A stretch of 64,000 nt of DNA from DASUPK01 sp963819715 (GCA_963819715.1 CAWFXE010000002.1:1227023-1291022); one strand, 5' to 3'; counted from the stretch's first letter, positions 24,050 through 32,676 are shown. Translations and numbers: made by a program. The notes: generated by a model not told the origin, from the sequence alone.

Positions 24050-26325
24050 GAGGCCTTCGCCTTCCCCTCCCTGAGCATCCGGCCCATCAACTCGAGCGCG
24101 CCGCCCTTGTGGAGATGCTCGTTCAGGTTCCCGCACTTCGGGCTCTGCACGCATGACGGACAGCCGTCGTCGCACGGGCATTCTCGGATCAGCCTGTCCG
24201 CGTCTCCGACGAGCCGCTCGAACAGCTCGAAGCCCCGCCGGGTGATGCCGATTCCGCCGGGATGCCCGTCGTAGATGAAGATCGTCGGCGAGCCGGTCTG
24301 ATGGTGGATGTTGGTGGAGAGGCCGCCGATGTCCCAGCGGTCGCACATCGAGATCAGCGGCAGCACCGCGATCTGGCCGTGCTCCGATGCGTGCAGCGCG
24401 CCGAGCAGGACCTCGCTCGGCAGCGCGGCGGCCATTCGGTCGCCGATCACGTACCAGAGCGCCTGGGTGACGAAGTCCTGCTCCGGCAGGTCGAGCGAGA
24501 CGATGTCGATCACCTTGTTGTCGCCGAGCCGCTTGCGCTGGTAGGCGATCACCTGCTCGGAGACCGAGACGGTCCCGAAGCTGAGCTCGACGCCGAGGGC
24601 GTGCCGCTGCGTCTCGATGCCCTCCACGTAGACCTCGGTCTCCTTCTTCACCTGCGTGTAGTAGTCGCCGTCGAAGGGCTTCACCATCGCGCGCCGCGAG
24701 CCGACGTCCAGCTCGGCGACCTCATAGGAGCGGCCGAGGTGGAGGTAGATCGCTCCTGGGTGGATAGTGGAGAAGGCCCGTCCCGCCTCGACGTTGCCGA
24801 TCATCTCGCCCGAGGTGGAGTCGACGACGGCAACGCTGTCGACAGAGGAGGAGCGCAGCGCGATCCGGCCGGCGACGAAGTCCCCGGTCCGGGTCAGGTA
24901 GCGCTCGCCCCGGCCGCGCCGCAGCTCGCCGGCCGTGACGAGTTGCTCCGCCCGGTCGCGCCATCCCTCGCCGAAGATCCCATCGTCGTCGGGACCGAGG
25001 GGCGCCTCGTAGGAGGCCGCGAGCAGGTGCTGAAGCTGGATCTGCTCGGAGCGGTGATCGAGGATCGCCGCCTCGACCGGCCGCTCGAGGAACTCGTCCG
25101 GGTGGCGACAGAAGAACTGGTCCAGAGCGTCCTCTCCGGCCACATAGACCGCCAGCCCGCGGCGACGGCGTCCTGCGCGTCCCCACATCTGCCGGAGGCT
25201 GGCGACGGTGCCCGGGAAGTTCACGCAGATCGCCGCGTCGAGCTCGCCGACGTCGATTCCCAGCTCGAGGGCGTCCGTGGCCGCGACGGCGAGCAGGTCT
25301 CCGGAGGAGAGCTGCGCCTCGATCTCCCGCCGCTGCTGCGGCGTGTATCCGGCCCGGTAGGGCGCGATGCGGTCGGCGAGCGCCCCCTGCCCGCGTCTCG
25401 CCAGCTCGTCGGACGCGAAGCGGTTGATCAGCTCGATCCCTCGCCGGCTGCGCATGAAGCAGATCGTCCGCACACCGCGCGTGACCAGCTCGACCAGCAG
25501 GTCGGCCGCCTCGGAGACGGGCGAGCGCCGCGTCATCGTGTGTTGCTCGATCACCGGCGGGTTCCACATCGCGATCTCCCGGCCGGCGCGCGGCGCCCCG
25601 TCGTCGTCGAGCAGCTCGAACGGCACGCCCGTCAGCCGCTCGGCGAGCTCGCCCGGATTGGCGATCGTCGCCGAGGCGAGGATGAATCGCGGCTCGGCGC
25701 CGTAGATCCGAGCCACACGCCTCAGCCGCCGCAGTACGTTCGCAACGTGCGAGCCGAAGACCCCGCGGTAGGTGTGGGCCTCGTCGACCACGATCCAGCC
25801 CAGGTTCGCCAGGAAGTCCCCCCAGCGCTTGTGGTGGGGGAGGACCCCGACGTTGAGCATGTCGGGATTCGTCAGGACGAGGTTGGCCCTCCGGCGGATT
25901 CCCGGGCGGTCCTCACGGGGCGTGTCGCCGTCGTAGATCGCCTCGCGCAGGCCGGGTGGGCGCAGTTCGCCCAGCTTGCGGGCCTGGTCCTGGGCCAGCG
26001 CCTTGGTCGGATAGAGGTAGAACGCCCGGCGCAGCGGCTCCTGCGCGATGCCGTCGAGCACCGGCAGGTTGAACGACAGCGACTTCCCGGAGGCGGTGCC
26101 GCTGGTCAGGATCAGGTTCGTCCGCTGTGCGGTCTCGAACGCCTCGGCTTGATGTGAGTAGAGCGATTCGATCCCGGCCCCCGCGAGCGCTTCCGCCAAT
26201 CCAGGGTCAAGAGAGGCGGGAAGCCCGGTGAGCTTCGCCATCGTCGCCGGCTCAGAGGACTCTGCGACGACGCGGCCGTCGTCGCGGGCCGGTCCAAGCG
26301 CCGGCTCCCAGGCGCCGCCCGCCAC
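24046..26325 (-). CDS. DEAD/DEAH-box helicase with DUF1998 (MrfA-like)
   Basis: About 759 residues. Helicase motifs in order: Q-like SLYSHQAEAFE, motif I TSGTASGKS, YLYPTKALAQDQ, LTNPDML, motif II VDEAHTY, ASATIANPGE, and C-terminal lobe ATDALELGIDVGELD with WGRAGRRRRG. The C-terminal DUF1998 region has four cysteines (CPCDDGCPSCVQSPKCG) that likely bind zinc, as in the DNA-repair helicase MrfA, which removes mitomycin damage. Start is uncertain: GTG 26325 keeps the conserved DGRVVA segment; TTG 26343 and ATG 26241 are alternatives. The next gene overlaps its stop. Confidence 0.88.
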   Translation of the reverse strand: MAGGAWEPALGPARDDGRVVAESSEPATMAKLTGLPASLDPGLAEALAGAGIESLYSHQAEAFETAQRTNLILTSGTASGKSLSFNLPVLDGIAQEPLRRAFYLYPTKALAQDQARKLGELRPPGLREAIYDGDTPREDRPGIRRRANLVLTNPDMLNVGVLPHHKRWGDFLANLGWIVVDEAHTYRGVFGSHVANVLRRLRRVARIYGAEPRFILASATIANPGELAERLTGVPFELLDDDGAPRAGREIAMWNPPVIEQHTMTRRSPVSEAADLLVELVTRGVRTICFMRSRRGIELINRFASDELARRGQGALADRIAPYRAGYTPQQRREIEAQLSSGDLLAVAATDALELGIDVGELDAAICVNFPGTVASLRQMWGRAGRRRRGLAVYVAGEDALDQFFCRHPDEFLERPVEAAILDHRSEQIQLQHLLAASYEAPLGPDDDGIFGEGWRDRAEQLVTAGELRRGRGERYLTRTGDFVAGRIALRSSSVDSVAVVDSTSGEMIGNVEAGRAFSTIHPGAIYLHLGRSYEVAELDVGSRRAMVKPFDGDYYTQVKKETEVYVEGIETQRHALGVELSFGTVSVSEQVIAYQRKRLGDNKVIDIVSLDLPEQDFVTQALWYVIGDRMAAALPSEVLLGALHASEHGQIAVLPLISMCDRWDIGGLSTNIHHQTGSPTIFIYDGHPGGIGITRRGFELFERLVGDADRLIRECPCDDGCPSCVQSPKCGNLNEHLHKGGALELMGRMLREGKAKAS

Positions 26326-26335
26326 AGCCGTGCCG

Positions 26336-27193
26336 CTAGCCAACCGGAGCCCCCCTGGGAGCGTCGATCGCCACGGCGACGCGCATGGCCTGCAGCGCGC
26401 TGGCGTCATGAAGCCGGAGAAGATCGGCCCCGGCGACGACGGCCAGGGTGGTTGCGGCGGCGGTCGCCCACTCGCGTTCGGCTGCGGGCGCCCGCTCCTC
26501 CCACGAATCCGCCAGCATGGCTCCCAGGAAGTCCTTGCGAGAGAGCGATATGTAGAGCGGCCGCCCGAGCTCCCTGAGTTCTGGGAGCCTGCGGATGATC
26601 TCCAGGTCGTCGGCCACGGACAGGTCGAAGTCCAGCCCGGGGTCGAGCGCGATCTGCTCTTCGGCGACCCCGCTCGCCGTCGCGGTGCGTAGCCGCTCGG
26701 AGAACCAATCCCGCAGGTGGTCGACCGGATCGGGGTAGCGCGGTACGGGCCGCTCCTCCCGTGGCGGCCCCTCGATGTGCATGATCACCAGGCCGCAGCC
26801 CGATTCCGCCGCGAGCTCGAGCATCTCATCGGAGCCGCCCCCTATGTCGTTGATCGCGACGGCCCCCGCTGCGAGTGCCGCGCGGGCCACCTCCGGCGAG
26901 AAGGTGTCCGCGGAGAGCGGAAGGTCAGTTCGCCCGGCCAGGCCCTCGATCGCGGGAACCAGCTTCGCCGCCTCCCCCCGCGCCGGCACCGGTGGCCCGC
27001 TTCGCGCAGCCACCGCCCCCACGTCGAGCATCTCGAAGCCCGCCTCGGCGAGGGCAAGACCATCCTCGATCGCTCGATCCGGGGTCCCGCTGCGAGCGCC
27101 CTCGAACATCGAGTCGTCAGTGACGTTGACGATCCCGACACCGAGCGGTTCCTGGAGGTCCAGCGCCCGGTCCTTCAGTTGCCACGAAGCCAC
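26336..27193 (-). CDS. folP: Dihydropteroate synthase homologue with altered loops
   Basis: 285 residues. DHPS joins p-aminobenzoate to dihydropterin pyrophosphate. The TIM-barrel order is clear: GVGIVNVTDDSMFEGARSG, LPLSADTFSPEVARAALAAG, AINDIGGGSDEM, ALDPGLDFDLS, LYISLSRKDFLG and LLRLHDASALQAMRVA. Two usually invariant loops differ: NVTPDSF is NVTDDSM, and the DIGGESTRPG loop reads DVGAVAARSGP. It may be a FolP2-like paralogue with another role. GTG 27193 is preceded by AGGGG very close; 64 bp separate it from the divergent HAD gene. Confidence 0.8.
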   Translation of the reverse strand: MASWQLKDRALDLQEPLGVGIVNVTDDSMFEGARSGTPDRAIEDGLALAEAGFEMLDVGAVAARSGPPVPARGEAAKLVPAIEGLAGRTDLPLSADTFSPEVARAALAAGAVAINDIGGGSDEMLELAAESGCGLVIMHIEGPPREERPVPRYPDPVDHLRDWFSERLRTATASGVAEEQIALDPGLDFDLSVADDLEIIRRLPELRELGRPLYISLSRKDFLGAMLADSWEERAPAAEREWATAAATTLAVVAGADLLRLHDASALQAMRVAVAIDAPRGAPVG

Positions 27194-27256
27194 GACCCCT
27201 ATTAAACGGGTTGCTCCTACGGAGCACCCTCGCGTAGACCCCAATACGGTTGCGCC

Positions 27257-28069
27257 GTGGCCCTCCACTGCGTCTACACCGACCTCGACGGGACCCTGCT
27301 CGGGCGCTGGGGATCCCTCTTCCGCGACTCGGAGGGCGAGTTCTCGATGCTCCAGGCCCGCGCGCTCGAGGCCTGCCATCGCGCCGACGTCGAGGTGGTG
27401 ATCAAGTCCGGCCGCCGCGAGGGCTCGGTGCTGGAGGACGCGAAGCTGATCGGCTCGCGCTCGTACATCGCCGAGGTCGGCTGCATGGTCGTGATCGACG
27501 GCGAGAAGACCCTGCTGATCGGCGACGCCGAGGTGGAGGAGGGCAAGACCCTCGCGGAGACCATGGTCGACCGCCGGATCCCCCACGAGCTCTTCGAGCA
27601 CTTCGGCGGGCGAATCGAGTGGCACAGCCCCTGGCATCGCCAGCGGGAGCTTTCGCTGCTCTTCAAGGGGAAGGTCGACACGGACGAGGCCAACCGGCTG
27701 CTTGCCGAGCGGGGCCACGCGGGCCTGAAGCTGATCGACAACGGCGCGATCTTCGCTCCGATGGACGGCATCGAGGGGCCGGCGCACGCCTACCACCTTC
27801 TGCCCGAGGCGGCGAGCAAGGCCAACGCCGTCGTCTTCCACATGCGAGCCCGCGGTTACGCGCCCGAGGACTGCATCGCGATCGGCGACTCAGTCGAGGA
27901 CCTGTCCGTTGCCGAGGTGGTCGGCCGCTTCTTCGTCCCCGCAAACGGCCCGGAGCGCGACCCCGCACTGCGCGAGGCGATCGCGGGCCGGCCAAACGTC
28001 ACGGTTACCGAGGGCCGCATGGGCGACGGCGTCTACGAAGCCGTGATATCCACCCTGGCCGGAGCATGA
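27257..28069 (+). CDS. HAD hydrolase, mannosyl-3-phosphoglycerate phosphatase-like
   Basis: 270 residues from GTG. Motif I YTDLDGTLLG (two Asp), motif II VVIKSGRREG, and motif IV AIGDSVEDLSVAE; the cap between residues ~85 and 190 places it in the Cof/MPGP subgroup. Those enzymes remove phosphate from sugar phosphates, e.g. mannosyl-3-phosphoglycerate in compatible-solute synthesis, but no synthase gene is nearby. TACGGT (27245-27250) lies 6 bases before GTG, so the mRNA is probably leaderless. Its TGA overlaps the next start. Confidence 0.82.
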   Translation: MALHCVYTDLDGTLLGRWGSLFRDSEGEFSMLQARALEACHRADVEVVIKSGRREGSVLEDAKLIGSRSYIAEVGCMVVIDGEKTLLIGDAEVEEGKTLAETMVDRRIPHELFEHFGGRIEWHSPWHRQRELSLLFKGKVDTDEANRLLAERGHAGLKLIDNGAIFAPMDGIEGPAHAYHLLPEAASKANAVVFHMRARGYAPEDCIAIGDSVEDLSVAEVVGRFFVPANGPERDPALREAIAGRPNVTVTEGRMGDGVYEAVISTLAGA

Positions 28070-28512
28070 TGCGCAGCGTCCACGTCACACGCACGATCCC
28101 CGCGCCGCCCGAGGCCGTCTTCGACGTTCTGGCGGACCACGCGAACTACGACCGGTTTCGCCCGATCCACGGCTCCGAGCTGATTCGCCAGGGCGATCCG
28201 GCGCCGAACGGCGTCGGCGCTCTGCGCCGCATCAAGGTCCGCCCCCTCGTCTTCGAGGAGGAGATCACGGCCTACGAGCGCCCTACCCGCCTCGACTACC
28301 TGATCGTCAAGCTCAACGTCCCGTTCAAGCACGACGGCGGCTCGATCACCCTCACCCCCGATGGTGACGCCACGCGCGTCGACTGGCGCTCGAGCTTCTC
28401 GGTCCCCACCCCCGTGGTGGGTGGAGCGCAGGAGCTCATCTGGCAGCCGGTGCTCGCGCGCGGGTTTCGCCGGACGCTCGAGGACGTGGAGACGATCCTG
28501 CGGGGCGCATAA
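28066..28512 (+). CDS. SRPBCC/polyketide-cyclase-like protein
   Basis: 148 residues. RTIPAPPEAVFDVLADHANYDRF and the central ALRRIKVRPLVFEEEITAYE, then DWRSSFSVPTP and a C-terminal amphipathic helix (FRRTLEDVETIL), give the START-like hydrophobic cavity fold. Ligand unknown. ATGATG at 28066-28071 offers two starts; the first forms an ATGA overlap with the HAD stop, so the two genes are coupled. Confidence 0.8.
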   Translation: MMRSVHVTRTIPAPPEAVFDVLADHANYDRFRPIHGSELIRQGDPAPNGVGALRRIKVRPLVFEEEITAYERPTRLDYLIVKLNVPFKHDGGSITLTPDGDATRVDWRSSFSVPTPVVGGAQELIWQPVLARGFRRTLEDVETILRGA

Positions 28513-28522
28513 CCTCGGCGTC

Positions 28523-28942
28523 ATGAGCGATCCGCTCGACCGCGAGGCGCTCGAGGAGAGGGTCCGGCGCGGATATGAGGTCTTCATCTCCGAGGGAGAG
28601 GCCCCCTGGCTCGAGGAATTCACCATGCCCGACTTCGTCTGGGACGTCGAGCCGCTCGGGCTGGGGGAATACCGCGGGCGTGAGGCGTACCAGCGCTTCT
28701 ACGCTGACTGGGTCAGCTCCTATGACACCTGGTCGCTCGAGGTGGAGGTGCAGGAGGTCGCCGGCGAGGGGGTGACGGTGACCGGCCTCCTGCAGACAGG
28801 CACCCCGCGCGATACCGACCAGCGGGTCGAGTTCCGGTGGGGCCAGCTCACCCTCTGGGAGGGCGATCGCATCAGCCGAATCGTCAACTTCCCGACCGTC
28901 GAGGAGGCGCGGAACAGAGCGGCCGAGATGAGCGCCGGCTAG
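28523..28942 (+). CDS. SnoaL/NTF2-like protein
   Basis: 139 residues of the cone-shaped NTF2 fold: N-terminal helix LEERVRRGYEVFISEGEAPW, then DFVWDVEPLGLGEYRGREAY, VEVQEVAGEGVTVTGLL and FRWGQLTLWEGDRISRIVNF. This fold hosts ketosteroid-isomerase-like enzymes and many ligand binders, so no reaction is assigned. TAACCT (28510-28515), which contains the upstream stop codon, lies 7 bases before ATG. Its TAG is directly adjacent to the clpP stop on the other strand with no intergenic base. Confidence 0.78.
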   Translation: MSDPLDREALEERVRRGYEVFISEGEAPWLEEFTMPDFVWDVEPLGLGEYRGREAYQRFYADWVSSYDTWSLEVEVQEVAGEGVTVTGLLQTGTPRDTDQRVEFRWGQLTLWEGDRISRIVNFPTVEEARNRAAEMSAG

Positions 28943-29569
28943 CTAGCCGCCGCCGTTGCCGGAGAACCCGGTCTTACGCTGCTCCAGCTCCCGCTGCTCG
29001 ATCACCCGGTCGATCAGGCCGTACTCCGCCGCCTCGGCCGCCTTGAAGAAGCGGTCGCGCTCCATGTCCTCGTGGACCTGCTTCTTCGACTTGCCCGTGT
29101 GCTTCGCGTAGATCGCGTCGAGGCGATCGCGGAGGTCCAGGGTCTCGCGGGCGTGGATCTCGATGTCGGCGGCGACGCCCTCGAAGCCGCCGCTCGGCTG
29201 ATGGATCAGGATCCGCGAGTTCGGCAGGGCCATGCGCTTGCCCTTCGCGCCGCCGGCCAGCAGCAGGGCGCCCATCGACATCGCGATGCCGTAACAGATA
29301 GTCCGCACGTCGGGCTTGACGAACTGCATCGCGTCGTAGATCGCCATGCCCGAGTAGACGACTCCGCCCGGGGAGTTGATGTAGAGGGAGATCTCCTTGT
29401 CGGGGTCCTCCGACTCGAGGTGGATGATCTGCGCGACGATCAGGTTCGCGACCTGGTCGTCGATCGCGGAGCCGAGGAAGATGACCCGCTCGCTGAGCAG
29501 CCGGGAGTAGATGTCGAAGGAGCGCTCGCCGCGGGCGCTCTGCTCAACCACCATCGGGACCATCGGCAT
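28943..29569 (-). CDS. clpP: ATP-dependent Clp protease proteolytic subunit
   Basis: 208 residues, normal for ClpP. SERVIFLGSAIDDQVANLIV and YINSPGGVVYSGMAIYDAMQ precede the active-site serine in GIAMSMGALLL; the catalytic His is in RILIHQPSGG and the Asp lies in the MERDRFFKA stretch. Forms the barrel used by ClpX/ClpC unfoldases. GGAGG precedes ATG 29569. Actinobacteria usually carry two or more clpP genes; no partner or clpX is in this window. Confidence 0.95.
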   Translation of the reverse strand: MPMVPMVVEQSARGERSFDIYSRLLSERVIFLGSAIDDQVANLIVAQIIHLESEDPDKEISLYINSPGGVVYSGMAIYDAMQFVKPDVRTICYGIAMSMGALLLAGGAKGKRMALPNSRILIHQPSGGFEGVAADIEIHARETLDLRDRLDAIYAKHTGKSKKQVHEDMERDRFFKAAEAAEYGLIDRVIEQRELEQRKTGFSGNGGG

Positions 29570-29590
29570 CTCGAGACCTCCAACGTTTGA

Positions 29591-29631
29591 GCAACCTTTT
29601 GGTTGCGGGAACTACGGTACCATAGGCAACC
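29591..29631 (+). promoter_or_regulatory. GCAACC/GGTTGC motifs before the AHSA1-ArsR pair
   Basis: Perfect inverted repeat GCAACC-TTTT-GGTTGC (29591-29606) and a third half-site GGCAACC (29625-29631) abutting ATG 29632, with TACCAT (29618-29623) as a -10-like hexamer 8 bases before the start. Spacing fits an operator over a leaderless promoter, probably bound by the ArsR encoded in the same transcript. The hairpin form could alternatively act in RNA. Confidence 0.5.
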
Positions 29632-30066
29632 ATGGAGTTGCGAGATGAGAAGGCGCCCTGGGTCGAGAGGGACACTCTTGTGGAGGCAAGCCCCGAGGAG
29701 GTCTGGGAAGCCCTGACCGACGAGGACCGCCTCGAGGAGTGGCTGGCCCCCGACGTCGAGCTGGACCCTGTCGAAGGCGGCGAGATCGCCGTCCGGGACG
29801 GCGACGACCAACGCACAGGAACCGTCGAGACCGTGGAGGAAGGCGAGAGGTTCGCCTTCACCTGGTCCCGCCCCGGCGAGGGGGAGAGCTTCGTCGAGTT
29901 CACGATCGAGGCGCTGCCCGGCGGCTCCCGGGTCACCGTCGTTGAGACTCCATTGCATTCGGCGGCCACAAACACCGCCGCCGGGTCTACCGCGATGGCG
30001 GCCGGCGGCTGGAGCTCGCGCCTGGCGCGCCTGGGCCACGCCATGAAATTCGCGCCGGTCGCTTGA
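29632..30066 (+). CDS. AHSA1/SRPBCC-domain protein
   Basis: 144 residues. VERDTLVEASPEEVWEALTDEDRLEEWLAP is the AHSA1 N-terminal motif (residues ~11-40); FTWSRPGEGESFVEFTIEAL is the central sheet. The C-terminus is Ala/Gly-rich with WSSRLARLGHAM. It is a different sequence from the 6284 homologue. It is the first gene of a pair with ArsR, the reverse order of the 5974/6284 pair, and its TGA is inside the TTG start of that ArsR gene. Confidence 0.85.
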   Translation: MELRDEKAPWVERDTLVEASPEEVWEALTDEDRLEEWLAPDVELDPVEGGEIAVRDGDDQRTGTVETVEEGERFAFTWSRPGEGESFVEFTIEALPGGSRVTVVETPLHSAATNTAAGSTAMAAGGWSSRLARLGHAMKFAPVA

Positions 30067-30407
30067 GGGCCCCCGCGCACCGACACGTCGATGCGGTCTT
30101 CGACGCGCTCGCCGACCCGACGCGCCGGCGGGTGGTGGAGACGCTTGCCCGCGGCGGCACCGTGACGGCCAGCGGCCTCGCGGCTCAGCTGCCGATGACG
30201 CGCCAGGCCGTGTCCAAGCATCTCTCCGCCCTGCACGGTGCCGAGCTCGTCAGCGCCTCGAAGATGGGGCGGGAGACGCACTACAAGCTTCGCCCCCAGC
30301 CCCTCGACGAGGCGGCCCACTGGATTCAGATGGTGAGCGCGGAATGGGACGACCGGCTGGAAGCACTGCGACGTTCGCTGGAGAAACGGAGAAGTCGGTC
30401 CCAGTAG
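30063..30407 (+). CDS. ArsR-family winged-helix regulator
   Basis: 114 residues. DAVFDALADPTRRRVVETLA, recognition helix region MTRQAVSKHLSALHGAELV, wing SKMGRETHYKLRPQ. The absence of cysteine metal sites and the AHSA1 neighbour fit the ligand-responsive or unknown-signal subgroup. TTG start within TTGA overlap with the AHSA1 stop. The C-terminal tail is Arg-rich. Its stop codon TAG forms part of the TAGGCT hexamer that precedes the next gene. Confidence 0.88.
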   Translation: MRAPAHRHVDAVFDALADPTRRRVVETLARGGTVTASGLAAQLPMTRQAVSKHLSALHGAELVSASKMGRETHYKLRPQPLDEAAHWIQMVSAEWDDRLEALRRSLEKRRSRSQ

Positions 30408-30416
30408 GCTGGACCC

Positions 30417-31124
30417 ATGGCTCAAGCCACGGTCGCGGAGGAGGAGTACCTGCAGACGATGTTCTGGCTCGAGGAGGCCGGTCTGCCGATCAACGGCGCC
30501 AATATTGCCCGCGCGATGCAGCTTTCCCCGCCCACGGTGCACGAGATGATCGGCCGCCTGGAGGGCGATGGCTACGTGGAGCGGGCCGACGACAAGTCGC
30601 TGACCTTCACCGAGCGAGGTCGCGGCGAGGCCCAGGCGATCGTCCGCCGCCACCGGCTGATTGAGCGTTTCCTGACGGACGTGCTCGGGATCCCCTGGGA
30701 TGAGGTGCACGAGGAGGCAGAGCGCCTCGAGCACGCGATGTCGCCGGTGCTGGAGGAGCGGATGCTCGCTGCCATCGGCGACGCGAAGACCTGCCCTCAC
30801 GGCCACCCGATCGTTGAGGGCGCTCGCGAGGAGGGCGTCCTGCTGGCGGACGTGGAGCCCGGGGCTGAGGTGGTCATTCTGCGCTTCGAGAACGAGGCGG
30901 AGGAGATCCTCCATTACCTGAAGCGCACCGGCATCAACCCGGGTCTGAAGGGCACGATCGAGAGCTCCGACGGCGACGAGGTCGTCGTCGCCTCCGAGGA
31001 GGGCAAGCACCCGGTGTCGAAGAGCGTCGCCGAGACCGTCTCGGTCCGGGCGGACCCGGCCCCGGCGCCGCGACCTCCGCTGCCCGAGCAGCTGGTCATC
31101 AGCTCGGACCGCTACGGGCGGTAG
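30417..31124 (+). CDS. DtxR/MntR-family metal-dependent regulator
   Basis: 235 residues. The winged helix is AEEEYLQTMFWLEEAGLPIN with recognition helix LSPPTVHEMIGRLEGDGYVE; the dimerisation and metal domain includes RRHRLIERFLTDVLG, EVHEEAERLEHAMSP and CPHGHPI, the last two holding the Glu/His ligands of DtxR, IdeR and MntR. A FeoA/SH3-like domain follows (LADVEPGAEVVILRF). Iron or manganese homeostasis is the likely circuit but no transporter is adjacent. TAGGCT lies 6 bases before ATG, suggesting its own leaderless promoter. Confidence 0.88.
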   Translation: MAQATVAEEEYLQTMFWLEEAGLPINGANIARAMQLSPPTVHEMIGRLEGDGYVERADDKSLTFTERGRGEAQAIVRRHRLIERFLTDVLGIPWDEVHEEAERLEHAMSPVLEERMLAAIGDAKTCPHGHPIVEGAREEGVLLADVEPGAEVVILRFENEAEEILHYLKRTGINPGLKGTIESSDGDEVVVASEEGKHPVSKSVAETVSVRADPAPAPRPPLPEQLVISSDRYGR

Positions 31125-31239
31125 CACTCCTCGCATCTTTACGAGCTGTTAGCCCGAGCTTCAGGAACGGGCCGGAGACTTCTTGCTACATTCCGGCTAC
31201 ATTAGTCGAGTAAATCACTCAATAAACGGGGGAAAGAGG

Positions 31240-31419
31240 ATGGAAGCGAGCACACGAACTTTGATCACCGACCGCAATATCGCGGAGCGCAGATTGGTCT
31301 CGATCGCCAGAGCGATCGAGGCGCACCGCAACGAGCAGAAGCGGAAGCCATACCCGACCCGCGCCGAGGACCTCAACCTCTATCGGCGCGCGCAGGAGAT
31401 CCTGGGCGAACGCGTCTAG
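31240..31419 (+). CDS. Small basic helical protein, unknown
   Basis: 59 residues, rich in Arg, Glu and Ala, predicted helical (ERRLVSIARAIEAHRNEQKR, then DLNLYRRAQEILGERV). ATG 31240 is preceded by GGGGGAAAGAGG. The upstream region is unusually AT-rich for this genome and holds two direct GCTACATT copies at 31185-31192 and 31196-31203. Its stop overlaps the convergent aminotransferase by 4 bases. No family recognised. Confidence 0.55.
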   Translation: MEASTRTLITDRNIAERRLVSIARAIEAHRNEQKRKPYPTRAEDLNLYRRAQEILGERV

Positions 31420-32522
31420 GTGGCCGCGGGCGCGCCCTCGCGCGTCCGCTCGAGGGCGCGCGCCAGCCGCTCGACGCCTTCAGGTACCTCGTCGGCGGGC
31501 ACCGGCGCGAAGGAGAGCCGCAGGCTGTTGGTCCCGCCCTCGAGCATGAAATCGGGACCAGCGACGAAGGTGACGCCCTCCTCCTTGGCCTGGGCGAGCA
31601 GGACCTTTGTGTCGACGTCGTCCTTGAGATCAAGCCATAGGAAGTAGCCGCCCGCCGGCACGACGAACTCGGCCTCCGGGATGTGCTCGTGGAGAGCCTC
31701 GACCAGCGCGTCCCTGCGGTCGCGCAGGGCCGCATTCACCACCCTCAGGTTCTCGTCCAGCCCGCCGGAGCGGCAGAGCTCGAAGACGATCGATTCAGCC
31801 AGCATGTTGGGCGAGATGTAGGTCTCGTTTGCCTTCTTCGCGAGCGTCGCGATCCGCTCGGTCGGGCCGACGAGGTAGCCGACCCTCACCCCCGGGCTGA
31901 CGGACTTGGAGAACGACGACGCGTGAAGGACGCGATCCGCGCTGTCCAGGTCGAGCATCGTCGATCCCTGGGCCTCGTCGAAGTAGATCAGGCGGTAGGG
32001 GTCGTCCTCGAACAGCGTGAAGCCGGCGTCGGCCGCGAGCTGCGTGAGCGCCTCCCGCTTCTCCATCGAGAGGGTGCAGCCGGCGGGGTTGTGGAAGTTG
32101 GGGATGACGTGGACCAGCTTCACCTCGCCCTGGGCGGTGGCGGACTCGATCTCCGAGACCTCGACGCCGTCCGAGGAGAGCGACGCGCCGGAGATGTCGG
32201 CCCCCGCCTGCTGCAGCAGCAGCAGCGTCCGGTCGTAGGTCGGCTGCTCGACGACGACGCGGTCGCCGTCCGAGACCAGATGGCGGAACAGGAGCGCCGC
32301 TCCCTCCATGGAGCCGTTCGTGACCATGACCTGCTCCGGCTGGACGCCGTGGAGCTCAGCGATCCACTCGCAAAGCCCCGGATGGCCGCGCCCCGTGCCG
32401 TAGCTGAGCGCCTTCTCCCAGTCCGATTCGAGGGCATGCGCGGCGGCCTCGCGCACGGCGTCGTGCGGGAGGATGTCGGCGCTCGGCGCGCCACGAGCGA
32501 AGCTGATCGTCCGTTCGGCCAC
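31416..32522 (-). CDS. PLP-dependent class I/II aminotransferase
   Basis: 368 residues from GTG. Fold type I markers: SYGTGRGHPGLCEWIAELHG, TNGSMEGAALLF (cofactor phosphate loop), PNFHNPAGCTLS, EDDPYRLIYFDE, and the Schiff-base lysine in ASSFSKSVSPGVRVGYL. The PNFHNPAG and SFSKSVSPGVRVGY segments are typical of the LysN/2-aminoadipate and MocR-type aminotransferase branch, here without the MocR DNA-binding domain. Substrate is unresolved; aromatic, branched or aminoadipate amino acids are options. TATACT lies 10 bases before the start. Confidence 0.87.
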   Translation of the reverse strand: MAERTISFARGAPSADILPHDAVREAAAHALESDWEKALSYGTGRGHPGLCEWIAELHGVQPEQVMVTNGSMEGAALLFRHLVSDGDRVVVEQPTYDRTLLLLQQAGADISGASLSSDGVEVSEIESATAQGEVKLVHVIPNFHNPAGCTLSMEKREALTQLAADAGFTLFEDDPYRLIYFDEAQGSTMLDLDSADRVLHASSFSKSVSPGVRVGYLVGPTERIATLAKKANETYISPNMLAESIVFELCRSGGLDENLRVVNAALRDRRDALVEALHEHIPEAEFVVPAGGYFLWLDLKDDVDTKVLLAQAKEEGVTFVAGPDFMLEGGTNSLRLSFAPVPADEVPEGVERLARALERTREGAPAAT

Positions 32523-32676
32523 TGGCGCATCGAGTATACGAACGGTGCGATACTCCGCCCCTGCGGGGGATGAAGGCCGTCATCCCAGGTGCTGATCACC
32601 TTGGAGCTATGGATGCCCTCCCAAACCGGGGGAGGGTAATCCGCAGCGCCCGACGCGTTGGCAATACTGTTGACCG

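Noticed and set aside
24262..26157. 631-codon open frame opposite the helicase
   Set aside because: Antisense shadow of the helicase gene; no recognisable domain or start signal.
27250..28512. 420-codon frame spanning the HAD gene and the SRPBCC gene
   Set aside because: The first part is an out-of-frame shadow of the HAD gene; only the part from 28066 is a real protein.
29591..29606. GCAACC-TTTT-GGTTGC as a clpP terminator
   Set aside because: It lies upstream of the clpP start, not after its stop, and is better explained as an operator for the plus-strand pair.
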